In this document: in pieces, positions 8,258-16,342 of the stretch | Layout: every line of letters starts with the position of its first letter | How positions within the stretch are numbered: position 1 is the stretch's first letter | Source of the DNA: Aminobacterium sp. MB27-C1 | GTDB lineage: Bacteria > Synergistota > Synergistia > Synergistales > Aminobacteriaceae | Direction of reading: 5' to 3' | Assembly (NCBI RefSeq): GCF_030908405.1 | Contig: NZ_CP133089.1 | Span: forward strand, 2,294,001-2,358,000 | Length of the DNA stretch: 64,000 nt | The notes under the pieces: generated by a model | Seen by the model: only the letters and a program-made list of their open reading frames with translations | Told to the model about the DNA's origin: nothing | The model's database searches: none | Position numbers and translations under genes: made by a program

Positions 8258-9463
8258 TTACATCTCCCCTTTCATATTGTCGTGTATTGTTCCATACCAC
8301 GCTGAAAGAGCTAAAAGAGCGGCTCCAATAGAAAGGGCACGTTCGTCGGCCTTAAAGCGTGGGCTGTGCCAAGGGTGAACTGCATCGATTTCAGGATTAC
8401 CGACTCCAAGCCAGAAAAAACATCCTGGTACTTTTTCTTGGAAAATAGCAAAATCCTCGCCTCCCATAGAAGGAACAGGAGAGACAATTTTTTCCTTGTC
8501 TATAAGATCTTCGAGGGCCTTCATTCCTATAGCCGTAATTTCAGAATGATTAAAAACGGCAGGAAGATCTCGGCGATAGAAGAAATTGGCAGAACATCCG
8601 AGACTTGCTGCTGCATTTTCAATAACTCTTTGCATCCATAACTCCATAGATTCACGAACATGAGGATCAAAGGTTCGAACAGTTCCCGTGAGCTCTACTT
8701 CATCTGGAATAACATTATTGGCAGTTCCTCCATGTATGGTTCCGAAACTTATTACTGCTGATTGTTGGGGATCGACGTTTCTGCTGACAATAGTTTGAAG
8801 ATTCATTATGATCGATGCTGTAGCGACGATAGGATCGATATCACGATGTGGAAAAGCTCCATGTCCGCCTTCCCCTATTACTTTAAGAAAAGTTGTGTCT
8901 ACAGAGGCCATAAGGGGACCTTCTTTAAGGGCAACTTTTCCTACAGGAATTTCAGGGTGGTTGTGAAGGCCAAAAATCATGGAAACATCAGGATTAAGGA
9001 GAACGCCTTCTTCCACCATGGCCTTGGCTCCTGCATTTATTTCTTCTGCTGGCTGGAAAATAAACTTGACTGTCCCTTGAAGTTTGCTTTGTAGAGACGC
9101 AATAATTTTTGCAGCTCCAAGAGCACACGTCGTATGAATATCATGGCCGCAGGCATGCATTAGCCCTTTTGATGTTGAAGTATATGAGAGTTTGCTCTTT
9201 TCTTCAATAGGCAATGCGTCTATATCTGCACGGATTGCAACAGTAGGTCCATCCTTTGCCCCCTTTAAAAGAGCAACGACACCTGTCTTTGCAACATTTC
9301 TTTGTACTGAGCAACCAAGTTGTTCCATATAGGTTGCAATTTTTTCAGAAGTTTCATGTTCTTGAAAACTTAACTCTGGATGCTTATGAAAATCTCTGTA
9401 TAGCACTTGAAGTTCTTCGAAAATATCTTGACTTTGCTTTTTAATGGCATGACTGAGCGTCAT
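8258..9463 (-). CDS. M20D amidohydrolase (N-acyl-amino-acid / aminobenzoyl-glutamate type)
   Basis: A 401-residue metal-dependent amidohydrolase of the M20D subfamily (hippuricase, N-acetyl-diaminopimelate deacetylase, IAA-amino-acid hydrolase). The metal-binding motif ACGHDIHTT contains Cys105, His107 and His110. Further motifs are PAEEINAGAKAM, GLHNHPEIPVG and the late GGEDFAIFQ. The dimerisation domain lies around residues 180-290. The expected reaction is hydrolysis of an N-acyl group from an amino acid in the cytoplasm. It is the first gene of an operon with two membrane proteins, suggesting uptake or export plus deacylation of one compound. GGAGGGAT precedes the ATG. Confidence 0.88.
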   Translation of the reverse strand: MTLSHAIKKQSQDIFEELQVLYRDFHKHPELSFQEHETSEKIATYMEQLGCSVQRNVAKTGVVALLKGAKDGPTVAIRADIDALPIEEKSKLSYTSTSKGLMHACGHDIHTTCALGAAKIIASLQSKLQGTVKFIFQPAEEINAGAKAMVEEGVLLNPDVSMIFGLHNHPEIPVGKVALKEGPLMASVDTTFLKVIGEGGHGAFPHRDIDPIVATASIIMNLQTIVSRNVDPQQSAVISFGTIHGGTANNVIPDEVELTGTVRTFDPHVRESMELWMQRVIENAAASLGCSANFFYRRDLPAVFNHSEITAIGMKALEDLIDKEKIVSPVPSMGGEDFAIFQEKVPGCFFWLGVGNPEIDAVHPWHSPRFKADERALSIGAALLALSAWYGTIHDNMKGEM

Positions 9464-9523
9464 AGTTTATCCCTCCTGAGAAGGTGCCGGTTAATCTTTT
9501 TCCCCTGTATCTCTTTTCTGTAT

Positions 9524-9552
9524 AGGATATTCTTTAATTGTCTTTACTACAA
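9524..9552 (-). promoter_or_regulatory. Promoter of the M20D operon
   Basis: On the minus strand TTGTAG (9552-9547) and TATCCT (9529-9524) are spaced by 17 bases, about 60 bases upstream of the amidohydrolase start. Confidence 0.45.
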
Positions 9553-9591
9553 GACCAATAAGCTACCGCTGAGGGGGTAAGGTGATGTAAT

Positions 9592-9634
9592 AAAAAGCCC
9601 TCAAAAAGCGGAACCTGCTTTTTGAGGGCTTTTT
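9592..9634 (-). terminator. Bidirectional-looking terminator after glyA
   Basis: An 18-base arm at 9592-9609 is exactly complementary to 9617-9634 (AAAAAGCCCTCAAAAAGC against its complement) with a 7-base loop. A-rich and T-rich flanks allow function on either strand; glyA on the minus strand ends at 9636. Confidence 0.9.
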
Positions 9635-9635
9635 A

Positions 9636-10907
9636 TTAGTTGCTTGCTCTGTAACGTAGAGCAAGTTCTGTTTTTGACATATAAACGGGATGCTCGATAC
9701 AAATCTCTCTTACCTCTTTTTTTAATATTGGTATAAGAGACTCATCTCTATTTTCGAGAACCTGAACAACGAGTTTAGCTACTTTTTCAGTATCTTGTTC
9801 ATTGAAACCTCGGCTTGTAACACCGGCAAGACCGATACGAATTCCACTTGTAACAGTTGCTTTTTGAGGATCAAAGGGAATGAGGTTCATATTAACGGTA
9901 ATTCCAACTTCTTCCAGTTTCTTTTCGGCGTCGCGACCTGTCATATTCTTACGTCTGAGGTCTACAAGCATAAGATGATTATCTGTGCCGTTGGAAACAA
10001 TATCGTATCCATTTCTCTGAAGAGTGCGAGCCATAACTTTCGCATTTTTTATAATATGTGAGGCATATGTTTTAAATTCTTCGGTCATGGCTAATTTGAA
10101 TGTGAGAGCTTTTGCTGCCATAATCTGAGGAATGGGCCCACCTTGAATTCCAGGGAAAATAGCTTTGTCAATCTTCTGTGCATATTGGGATCGACATAAG
10201 ATATTGCCACCTCTCGCACCTCTTAAGGTTTTTGTTGTTGTAAATGTTACAAAATCAGCATATGGAACAGGGCTTGGGTGGACATTTGCTGCTACGAGCC
10301 CAGCAATGTGTGCCATATCAACCATAAAATAGGCGCCTACTTCGTGGGCTATTTGGGCAAATCTTTCGAAGTCAATAAATCGAGAATAGGCGCTGCCTCC
10401 AGCAATGATCAGTTTGGGATGAACTTCTTTAGCTAACTTTTCAACCTGATCGTAATCTATTTCGCCAGTTGTTTTGTCTATACCATATCGATATGCATTG
10501 AAGAATTTTCCCGAAATATTTACCGGAGTGCCATGAGAAAGATGGCCGCCATGTTTAAGATCCATGCCGAGAATTGTATCCCCAGGTTCCAGCATAGCCA
10601 TAAAGACGGCGAGGTTTGCATTTACGCCCGAATGAGGTTGAACATTTGCATGATCTGCTCCAAATAATTCTTTGGCACGTTCTATAGCGAGACTTTCAAC
10701 GATGTCAATAAATTGACATCCACCATGGTAACGTTTTCCCGGGTATCCTTCCGCATATTTGTTTGTAAGAAGTGAGCCTTGTGCTTCAAGAATGACTTCT
10801 GGAACGAAGTTTTCTGAAGCGATTAGCTCAATTGTCATGTTTTGTCGTTCTTTTTCTCCCTCAATGGCTGCGCCCAACTCTGGGTCGATAAAATGAATGA
10901 GATTCAC
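9636..10907 (-). CDS. glyA: Serine hydroxymethyltransferase
   Basis: A 423-residue PLP enzyme that interconverts serine plus THF with glycine plus 5,10-methylene-THF. The PLP lysine is Lys226 in TFTTTKTLRGARGG. The residue before it, His in most SHMTs, is Thr225 here, and the usual GPRGG is GARGG. Other motifs are typical: TIELIASENF, EGYPGKRYHGG, VDMAHIAGL and SGIRIGLAGVT. The start is the GTG at 10907: AGGAGG lies 8 bases upstream and the N-terminus MNLIHFIDPELG fits the family, whereas a longer reading to 10961 adds 18 unlikely residues. A TATAAT box is visible at 10935-10930 on the minus strand, but no good -35. It appears monocistronic. Confidence 0.95.
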   Translation of the reverse strand: MNLIHFIDPELGAAIEGEKERQNMTIELIASENFVPEVILEAQGSLLTNKYAEGYPGKRYHGGCQFIDIVESLAIERAKELFGADHANVQPHSGVNANLAVFMAMLEPGDTILGMDLKHGGHLSHGTPVNISGKFFNAYRYGIDKTTGEIDYDQVEKLAKEVHPKLIIAGGSAYSRFIDFERFAQIAHEVGAYFMVDMAHIAGLVAANVHPSPVPYADFVTFTTTKTLRGARGGNILCRSQYAQKIDKAIFPGIQGGPIPQIMAAKALTFKLAMTEEFKTYASHIIKNAKVMARTLQRNGYDIVSNGTDNHLMLVDLRRKNMTGRDAEKKLEEVGITVNMNLIPFDPQKATVTSGIRIGLAGVTSRGFNEQDTEKVAKLVVQVLENRDESLIPILKKEVREICIEHPVYMSKTELALRYRASN

Positions 10908-11017
10908 TAACCATTCCTCCTCTGGGCGGATTATAGTGGAACGAAAGCTGACAAAAGCCAACTCTCAATTAAATCATAAACGTTTAACATTTAAAGACAA
11001 TAAGGAAAATAGGGTGC

Positions 11018-11064
11018 AAAATTACCAAAAGCCTGACATTTTTGTCAGGCTTTTGGTAATTTTT
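11018..11064 (-). terminator. Terminator after the response regulator
   Basis: The 20-base arm at 11018-11037 (AAAATTACCAAAAGCCTGAC) is fully complementary to 11044-11063 with a short ATTTTT loop. Both flanks carry runs suitable for termination; the convergent arrangement puts it after the gene ending at 11096. Confidence 0.88.
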
Positions 11065-11095
11065 ACGATCTATAAGTCTTTGTAACCATAGTCTT

Positions 11096-11770
11096 TTAGT
11101 CTTGGTTGTTTGGAGGGGCAACAGATAACAGACCTTCTCGTTCTGCAAAACGTGCTAACTCTGCTACAGAGTAAAGGCCAAGCTTTTCCATAATTCGTGC
11201 TTTATGTGTTTCGACGGTTTTTCGACTTATTGCAAGCTGAGATGCTATCTCTTTAGTGGCAAAGCCTCGGGCCAGGAGTATCAAAATTTCTTTTTCCCTC
11301 GATGTAAGAGTGTTGAGTATGGTGAAGGAGGCGTGAGTTCCAGATGATTGGATAACATAATCTTCGATAACCATAGAAGTAAGGGCGGTGCAAAGGTACA
11401 TATCTCCATCACATACAACATTAATGGCTTTGATTACTTCATCAATATCACAATTTTTCAGAAGGTATCCTGTTGCTCCGGCGGCAAACATTTCTCGAAC
11501 ATAATGTTTATTCGAATGAATTGAAAGAGCGATTATTTTTATTTGTTTATTTTTCTCATGGATGGAACGAGTGGCCTCAAGACCGTTCATGTTTGGCATG
11601 GAAATATCCATAATTATGACATCAGGTTTATGTAGAAGTGCCGCCTTGACTGTAGATAATCCATCTCCTGTTTCTGCAACGATTTGAAAGTTGTCAATAT
11701 TTTCAAGCACACTGCTGAGTCCTTTTCGTGTTACCGGATGATCGTCAGCAACAATAATTCGAACAGTCAC
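11096..11770 (-). CDS. NarL/FixJ-type response regulator
   Basis: A 224-residue regulator. The receiver domain (residues 1-120) has the acidic pair Asp9-Asp10, phosphoacceptor Asp55 in IIMDISMPNMNG and the conserved Lys in YLLKNC. A LuxR-type helix-turn-helix covers about 155-215 (LTSREKEILILLARG, SRKTVETHKARIMEKL). It overlaps the 3' end of the kinase gene by 26 bases, so the pair is translationally coupled and surely cognate. Target genes are unknown; the simplest guess is the sulfonate-like importer in the same transcriptional direction upstream. Confidence 0.93.
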   Translation of the reverse strand: MTVRIIVADDHPVTRKGLSSVLENIDNFQIVAETGDGLSTVKAALLHKPDVIIMDISMPNMNGLEATRSIHEKNKQIKIIALSIHSNKHYVREMFAAGATGYLLKNCDIDEVIKAINVVCDGDMYLCTALTSMVIEDYVIQSSGTHASFTILNTLTSREKEILILLARGFATKEIASQLAISRKTVETHKARIMEKLGLYSVAELARFAEREGLLSVAPPNNQD

Positions 11771-13034
11771 AGAGACCCCCTCCTTCTTCAGAGTTGTTTT
11801 TTAGAGGAAGTTTAATGATAACGCTAGTTCCTTGTCCTTTAGAAGAATTGATATTCATTTGTCCTTCCCAATGGCGTAAACGCTCTCGTATGCTGAAAAG
11901 GCCGAAACTTCGCTTTCGAATGGCGATTGCCTGGGAGGGATTAAAACCTATTCCATCGTCGTGTACTGCAACACAAATGTAACTGTCTTCATTAGTGATA
12001 AGACATTGAACAGCTGTGGCTCGGGCATGTTTTAATACGTTGATAAAAATTTCTTTTATCATGTGGTAGAGCATAATGCTTACTTCTTGTTCAAGAAAAC
12101 GGCAGTTTGTAGGAGAGTTGAATATGAAATCAATATGTTGTGGAGAAAACATTTCATCTCCAAGAGATTCTAACGCTGCGGCCAGTCCCAAATCGTACAA
12201 GAGAGGCGGGCTTAGGCGCGCGGTAAGATTTCGCGTTTGCTCTATAACATCATCGAGATGAGCAATACTTGTTGATAAGAGGTGGTTTTTTATATGCTCA
12301 TCATTAGTTTTGAGAGCTTGTCGTAGATTCCGCTGCATTGTTACAAGAGCGTGCCCTACTTGATCGTGAAGATTAGCTGCGATTTTACGACGGGTTCTCT
12401 CTTCTGCTAATGTTAGTTCAGATGCAAGAGATCGTAGATTTTCCTGAGATTCTTCCAGTTTTTTCTCAGCATTGCGAACCTGTTCTATTTCTCGGGCTAA
12501 AATAAGATTTACGAAGCCCTTTGATGAAAGCTGTTGAGCCATAAGCCAAAGTAATTTGAGCGTATTCTCAAAATGCTCAAGCGATCCTTCATGCATTTTT
12601 CTAAGGGCCTGGCATAATTGAAGGGGGTCAGCGCCTATTTCAATAGCATAATTTTTTATGCGTTCTCCCCCCACTCCGAGAGCATTTTGAGATATTTGCC
12701 AGTTTGCAATATGATGCCCGTCAACAATAATAGGAGCACTTGCATCGACAAAACCACAACTTAAGCATCTTTGATATGTAGGTTGAAGCAAACGAGCTGC
12801 TTTCATTCCAAGAACGCGATCCGAGTAGATGCAGCGGCGAGCGCCTTCGGGTGTTTTACGGACTAATTGGCAAACTTCACTAAAATTGCTTGGTTCTGTA
12901 ATGGAATTTCCATTAACATCTGTAATAACAGAAGCGACATCATGTACTTCTGCAAAGGCATCTTGTATTTTTTGTAGTTCTTCTCGTTCAATAAGATCAA
13001 GAAGAGATATTTGAGGAGAGGGCATGGATATCAC
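11745..13034 (-). CDS. PocR-domain sensor histidine kinase (HisKA_3 type)
   Basis: A 429-residue soluble kinase with no membrane segment. Residues 8-165 form a PocR ligand-binding domain with the conserved Cys55, Cys68, Cys90 and Cys93. A coiled coil spans about 180-212, followed by the HisKA_3 dimerisation region with His223 in KIAANLHDQVGHAL and an HATPase domain (about 315-425, DDGIGFNP). PocR domains bind small organic molecules; PocR of Salmonella responds to 1,3-propanediol. The ligand here is unknown. It follows the ABC ATPase gene by 45 bases, so importer and sensor are likely one operon. The ATG is preceded by AAAGGAGTGA. Confidence 0.9.
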   Translation of the reverse strand: MISMPSPQISLLDLIEREELQKIQDAFAEVHDVASVITDVNGNSITEPSNFSEVCQLVRKTPEGARRCIYSDRVLGMKAARLLQPTYQRCLSCGFVDASAPIIVDGHHIANWQISQNALGVGGERIKNYAIEIGADPLQLCQALRKMHEGSLEHFENTLKLLWLMAQQLSSKGFVNLILAREIEQVRNAEKKLEESQENLRSLASELTLAEERTRRKIAANLHDQVGHALVTMQRNLRQALKTNDEHIKNHLLSTSIAHLDDVIEQTRNLTARLSPPLLYDLGLAAALESLGDEMFSPQHIDFIFNSPTNCRFLEQEVSIMLYHMIKEIFINVLKHARATAVQCLITNEDSYICVAVHDDGIGFNPSQAIAIRKRSFGLFSIRERLRHWEGQMNINSSKGQGTSVIIKLPLKNNSEEGGGLCDCSNYCC

Positions 13035-13079
13035 TCCTTTGCAAGCTCTCCTCTTTATTTTACACGTTTTCTGATTTTT

Positions 13080-13847
13080 CTATACCGCTTTAGCGAGCTC
13101 TTCGTCGAGCATTCCTAAAATGGTAGTTGTTAATTCTCCATATAACGGGTTAGATCGTTTTCTCGGTCGAGGCATATCAACCGATATAATTTGTTTGATT
13201 TGTCCTGGTCGAGCCGACATGACGATGATTTTATCGGCAAGATAAACAGCTTCGTCTACACTGTGTGTAACGAAGAGAATTGTTTTTTGGTGATTCTGCC
13301 AGATACGAAGCAACTCTTTCTGCAGAATTATACGTGTATGAGCATCAAGAGCTCCAAAAGGTTCATCCATAAGCAGCACTTCAGGGTTATTGGCCAAGGC
13401 TCTGGCAATAGCTACTCGTTGTTGCATTCCACCTGAGAGCTCGTAGGGATAAGCTTCTTTGAAACTCTCAAGTCCTACCAATCGTAAGTACTCTAACGCT
13501 GTTTTTTGACGTTTTTTTAAGGGTACACCAGCAAATTCAAGACCGAGACCTACATTTTCAATAACAGAACGCCAAGGCAGAAGTGAGTATTCTTGAAAGA
13601 CCATTCCACGCTCTTTTCCTGGCGATGTTATAGGTTTTCCGTGGTAGAGAACTTCTCCTCCCGAAGCCTCTTCAAGACCTGCAATAATTCGTAACATCGT
13701 TGATTTTCCACATCCTGAAGGGCCTACAATACAGATGAAATCATTGATGTTTACAGACAAATCTACTGCATCAAGGGCTTTGACCTGCCCCCCCTTTTCT
13801 GTAAAGAATATTTTCTCTAATTTTTTAACATTTATTAAGGGCTCCAC
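13080..13847 (-). CDS. ABC transporter ATPase, nitrate/sulfonate/taurine type
   Basis: A 255-residue ATP-binding subunit. Walker A is GPSGCGKST (42-50), the Q-loop is in VFQEYSLLPW, the signature is LSGGMQQRVA and Walker B is LLMDEPFGALD, followed by the His switch in VTHSVDEA. The sequence matches SsuB/TauB-type importers that energise uptake of sulfonates, nitrate, aromatic acids or thiamine precursors. It follows the permease gene by 12 bases and precedes the PocR kinase gene, forming a substrate-binding protein, permease, ATPase, kinase, regulator order. Confidence 0.9.
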   Translation of the reverse strand: MEPLINVKKLEKIFFTEKGGQVKALDAVDLSVNINDFICIVGPSGCGKSTMLRIIAGLEEASGGEVLYHGKPITSPGKERGMVFQEYSLLPWRSVIENVGLGLEFAGVPLKKRQKTALEYLRLVGLESFKEAYPYELSGGMQQRVAIARALANNPEVLLMDEPFGALDAHTRIILQKELLRIWQNHQKTILFVTHSVDEAVYLADKIIVMSARPGQIKQIISVDMPRPRKRSNPLYGELTTTILGMLDEELAKAV

Positions 13848-13859
13848 GATTTTCCCTCC

Positions 13860-14693
13860 TTATCGTGTTAAGCGCTGCCAACGAAAGCAACGTTTTTCTA
13901 TAATGCGAAAAACAAAATCCATTATCATTCCAACGACACCAATACTTGCCATTCCGGCTATAACAATATCTGTTCGAGCGACAGTATAAGAATGAGTGAT
14001 GAGATAGCCTATGCCAGAAATGCTTCCTGGGAGCATTTCTGCAGAAACAAGGCACATCCAGGCGACTCCTAGGCCGACTCGTAAGCCATTGACTATAGAT
14101 GGAGCCGATGCTGGAAGGAGTATTTTTTTGAAAATATCGTTTTCATGTGCTCCCAGAACGCGAGCAGAGTCGATTAGAGTCTTTCTTACATTTGATACTC
14201 CGTAAATAGAGTTTGTAAGAATAGGATAGAAAGCGCCAATGAAAATGATGAAGATCATTGAAAACTTTAAGTTATTGAAATAGACATACCAAGAACCTTC
14301 CTCAATTCCTAAAAGGGTGGCCAGGCTGGCAACTCCGAACCAGGCTAAGACAAGAGGAACCCAGGCAAGAGGAGGAATGGGTCTAAAAATACTCAAAAAA
14401 GAGTGGAAAAGCTTGAATACCGATCCATAATATCCCATTACGATTCCAATAGGAATAGCAAGAACAATAGCTAAGAAATACCCAGCAAGCACGCGTATCA
14501 GGCTTACAATAACGTTATCGAAAAGAGATCCCATACTAATTAAATTTTCTGTGGGATGAGTCAAAAGATCTGCTACATTCCCAACAGTGGGCAAGACAAT
14601 ATCATTACCTATTCGCTGGGCCATGTATCCCCAAAAAACAAGAAAAAGAGACGGTACAATGACCGGGAGAAAAAGAGAAGAGATTTTCTTCAT
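13860..14693 (-). CDS. ABC transporter permease, nitrate/sulfonate/taurine type
   Basis: A 277-residue inner-membrane protein with six predicted membrane segments and the cytoplasmic EAA-type loop around residue 190 (DSARVLGAHENDIFKKILLP), which docks to the ATPase. It resembles SsuC/TauC permeases. It is the second gene of the importer operon. A hairpin lies between it and the upstream gene for the binding protein, which should lower its transcription relative to that gene. GGGAGGTC precedes the ATG. Confidence 0.9.
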   Translation of the reverse strand: MKKISSLFLPVIVPSLFLVFWGYMAQRIGNDIVLPTVGNVADLLTHPTENLISMGSLFDNVIVSLIRVLAGYFLAIVLAIPIGIVMGYYGSVFKLFHSFLSIFRPIPPLAWVPLVLAWFGVASLATLLGIEEGSWYVYFNNLKFSMIFIIFIGAFYPILTNSIYGVSNVRKTLIDSARVLGAHENDIFKKILLPASAPSIVNGLRVGLGVAWMCLVSAEMLPGSISGIGYLITHSYTVARTDIVIAGMASIGVVGMIMDFVFRIIEKRCFRWQRLTR

Positions 14694-14724
14694 GAGAGTA
14701 ATGACCTCCCTTTTACATAATAAA

Positions 14725-14752
14725 CGGGAAAGAGCTTGCAGACTCTTCCCCG
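14725..14752 (-). terminator. Intra-operon hairpin between binding-protein and permease genes
   Basis: On the minus strand CGGGGAAGAG pairs over 10 bases (one G-U) with CTCTTTCCCG around TCTGCAAG and is followed by a weak TTTATTAT tract. It is likely an attenuator or mRNA stabiliser giving excess binding protein. Confidence 0.55.
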
Positions 14753-14791
14753 CATGTACCCTTCATTATCTTAGACAAGGGAAATGAAGAG

Positions 14792-15898
14792 TTACTTGAC
14801 ATATGAAAAATCAAAGATAAGCGATTGGACGTCATCCATAGCTTTTCCTTTGAGTTGGCCTTTAAATTTATTCATACCGTTTAATACCGATAGATATGTT
14901 TGAGCGCCTCGCATCCACCCTTCTGAAGGATCCGTTGTGTATACAATCGTGGATTTTGCCGCGGCCTCTTCTGGAATACCAATCCAATTAGCGGCGATTT
15001 TTCCTGCTTCATTTTTATGGTCATTGCACCATTTTGCACTTTGCGTAAGAAGGGTTGTAAAGGCTTTGACCTCCTCAGGGTGTGCTGCAAGAATCTCATC
15101 TCGCGCAGCGGCGACACAACAAGGGAAGTGTGACCATTTCCCTGTTGGGGGTAAATTACGAAGATCAATAATAGTCTTCCCTACATCTTGTACTTCTGCT
15201 ACTTCAAGGAATGGCGCAGGTCCCACCCAGGCGTCAACTTGCTGGCTCATCAATGCAGGGATGAGGTTTGATGTTGACTTGAGGTCGACGAGCAATATGT
15301 CTGCATCCATATTATTTGCGTCTTGTGTCAGTGTAAGGCCAGCATCATTCAGGGCTCCTTCCACAACAATACGGGGTGCACTTGTAGGTGAATGATATCC
15401 CAGTTTTACAGGTTTCTCATTTTTTGCTACGTAAGCGAGAAAATCTTCCCATGTGTTAATAGGACTTTTTTTACTTACAACAACACCCATTCCATCTGTG
15501 TGGATGGGGCATAAGACTTTTATGGGCGTGTTGTTGTCCACTGCCGACATCATGGCAGGAAGAGAGCCCATGCCAATATCGAGGTGTTTCTGGGCAAAGA
15601 GAACAGCCGTCTCTGATCCGCTTTTTGCGACAATAATATTAAGCCGGGCTACAGCTTTCCCATCAACCATAAGATCATACTTTTCTTTTGAAACGACAGG
15701 TTTCAGCCATGTTCCGAGTTCTTTAAAGTTTTCTTCTTTTGACATGGCGACCATAAATGGTTCTAAGTGGGTTGTAAAAATATAACTGACATTGAGACGA
15801 GGTATGTCTCCGGCAATGCCGGGAAGAATTAAAACCATTGACAAGATAACAGCGAGACAAGAGACACATAATGTTTTTTTCAATCCTGAAATGTGCAA
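14792..15898 (-). CDS. ABC transporter substrate-binding protein, SsuA/TauA/NMT1-like
   Basis: A 368-residue exported binding protein. Residues 1-29 are a signal peptide with a positive n-region (GLKK) and a long hydrophobic core ending near PGIAG. The mature part has the NMT1/SsuA-like periplasmic fold: a segment on a missing cofactor-like ligand site (HTDGMGVVVSKKSPINTWED), then KLGYHSPTSAPRIVVEGAL and LVDLKSTSNLIPALMSQQVDAWVGPAPFLE. The C-terminal helices carry TTLLTQSAKWCNDHKNEA. The ligand is unknown: sulfonate, taurine, or another small anion. It is the first gene of the importer operon. Confidence 0.85.
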   Translation of the reverse strand: MHISGLKKTLCVSCLAVILSMVLILPGIAGDIPRLNVSYIFTTHLEPFMVAMSKEENFKELGTWLKPVVSKEKYDLMVDGKAVARLNIIVAKSGSETAVLFAQKHLDIGMGSLPAMMSAVDNNTPIKVLCPIHTDGMGVVVSKKSPINTWEDFLAYVAKNEKPVKLGYHSPTSAPRIVVEGALNDAGLTLTQDANNMDADILLVDLKSTSNLIPALMSQQVDAWVGPAPFLEVAEVQDVGKTIIDLRNLPPTGKWSHFPCCVAAARDEILAAHPEEVKAFTTLLTQSAKWCNDHKNEAGKIAANWIGIPEEAAAKSTIVYTTDPSEGWMRGAQTYLSVLNGMNKFKGQLKGKAMDDVQSLIFDFSYVK

Positions 15899-16021
15899 AA
15901 AAGAAACCTCCCTTATGCTATAAATAATATTTAATTATAAGTTTTATAACAGATCTGAAATATTATAGAAGAGAAAATGATATCGATCAACTATTGAAAA
16001 TATAAGTTTGTCTGGAAAAAC

Positions 16022-16051
16022 TTTACAAATGGGGGGTATATGGACTATAAA
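16022..16051 (+). promoter_or_regulatory. Promoter of the copper locus with a G-tract spacer
   Basis: TTTACA (16022-16027) and TATAAA (16046-16051) are separated by 18 bases containing six consecutive G residues and GGTATA. The ATG of the chaperone lies 60 bases downstream. The G-tract resembles one half of the G-rich operators bound by CsoR-type repressors, but no full palindrome is present. Confidence 0.5.
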
Positions 16052-16110
16052 GAGAAGGTACGTAGCACTACAAAATGAGAATACAACGGAGAGTAGAAGG
16101 AGGGAATATA

Positions 16111-16311
16111 ATGGGAAATTTAAAATTTCATGTGCCAGACATGTCATGTGCTCATTGTGTTAAACGTATAACTACCGCATTGGAGGAAGCTGGGTATAGT
16201 GGTTTTAATGTTGATCTCGAGACTAAAACCGTACATATTGAGACGGAAGATCCTCAAAAAATTATGGATATTCTGGATGAAGCTGGGTATTCCGCTAACA
16301 TTGAAAAATAA
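16111..16311 (+). CDS. copZ: Copper chaperone / heavy-metal-associated domain protein
   Basis: A 66-residue single HMA-domain protein. The metal-binding motif MSCAHC lies near residues 12-17, inside the ferredoxin-like beta-alpha-beta fold. It would carry Cu(I) in the cytoplasm and hand it to the P-type ATPase encoded 1.9 kb downstream. I chose ATG 16111 because AAGGAGGG ends 7 bases before it; an in-frame start at 16075 would add 12 residues without a good ribosome site. It is followed after 31 bases by the chemoreceptor gene. The metal could be another soft ion, but copper is most common. Confidence 0.88.
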   Translation: MGNLKFHVPDMSCAHCVKRITTALEEAGYSGFNVDLETKTVHIETEDPQKIMDILDEAGYSANIEK

Positions 16312-16342
16312 CGTTGCTATCTTTTAGGAGGTTACATCAGGC

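Noticed and set aside
9592-9634. Long inverted repeat considered as an insertion-sequence end
   Set aside because: A loop of 7 bases and flanking runs are those of a terminator, and no transposase gene is nearby.
14937-15395. A 152-codon plus-strand frame opposite the sulfonate-type binding protein
   Set aside because: Shadow of the real gene; no ribosome site and no recognisable domain.
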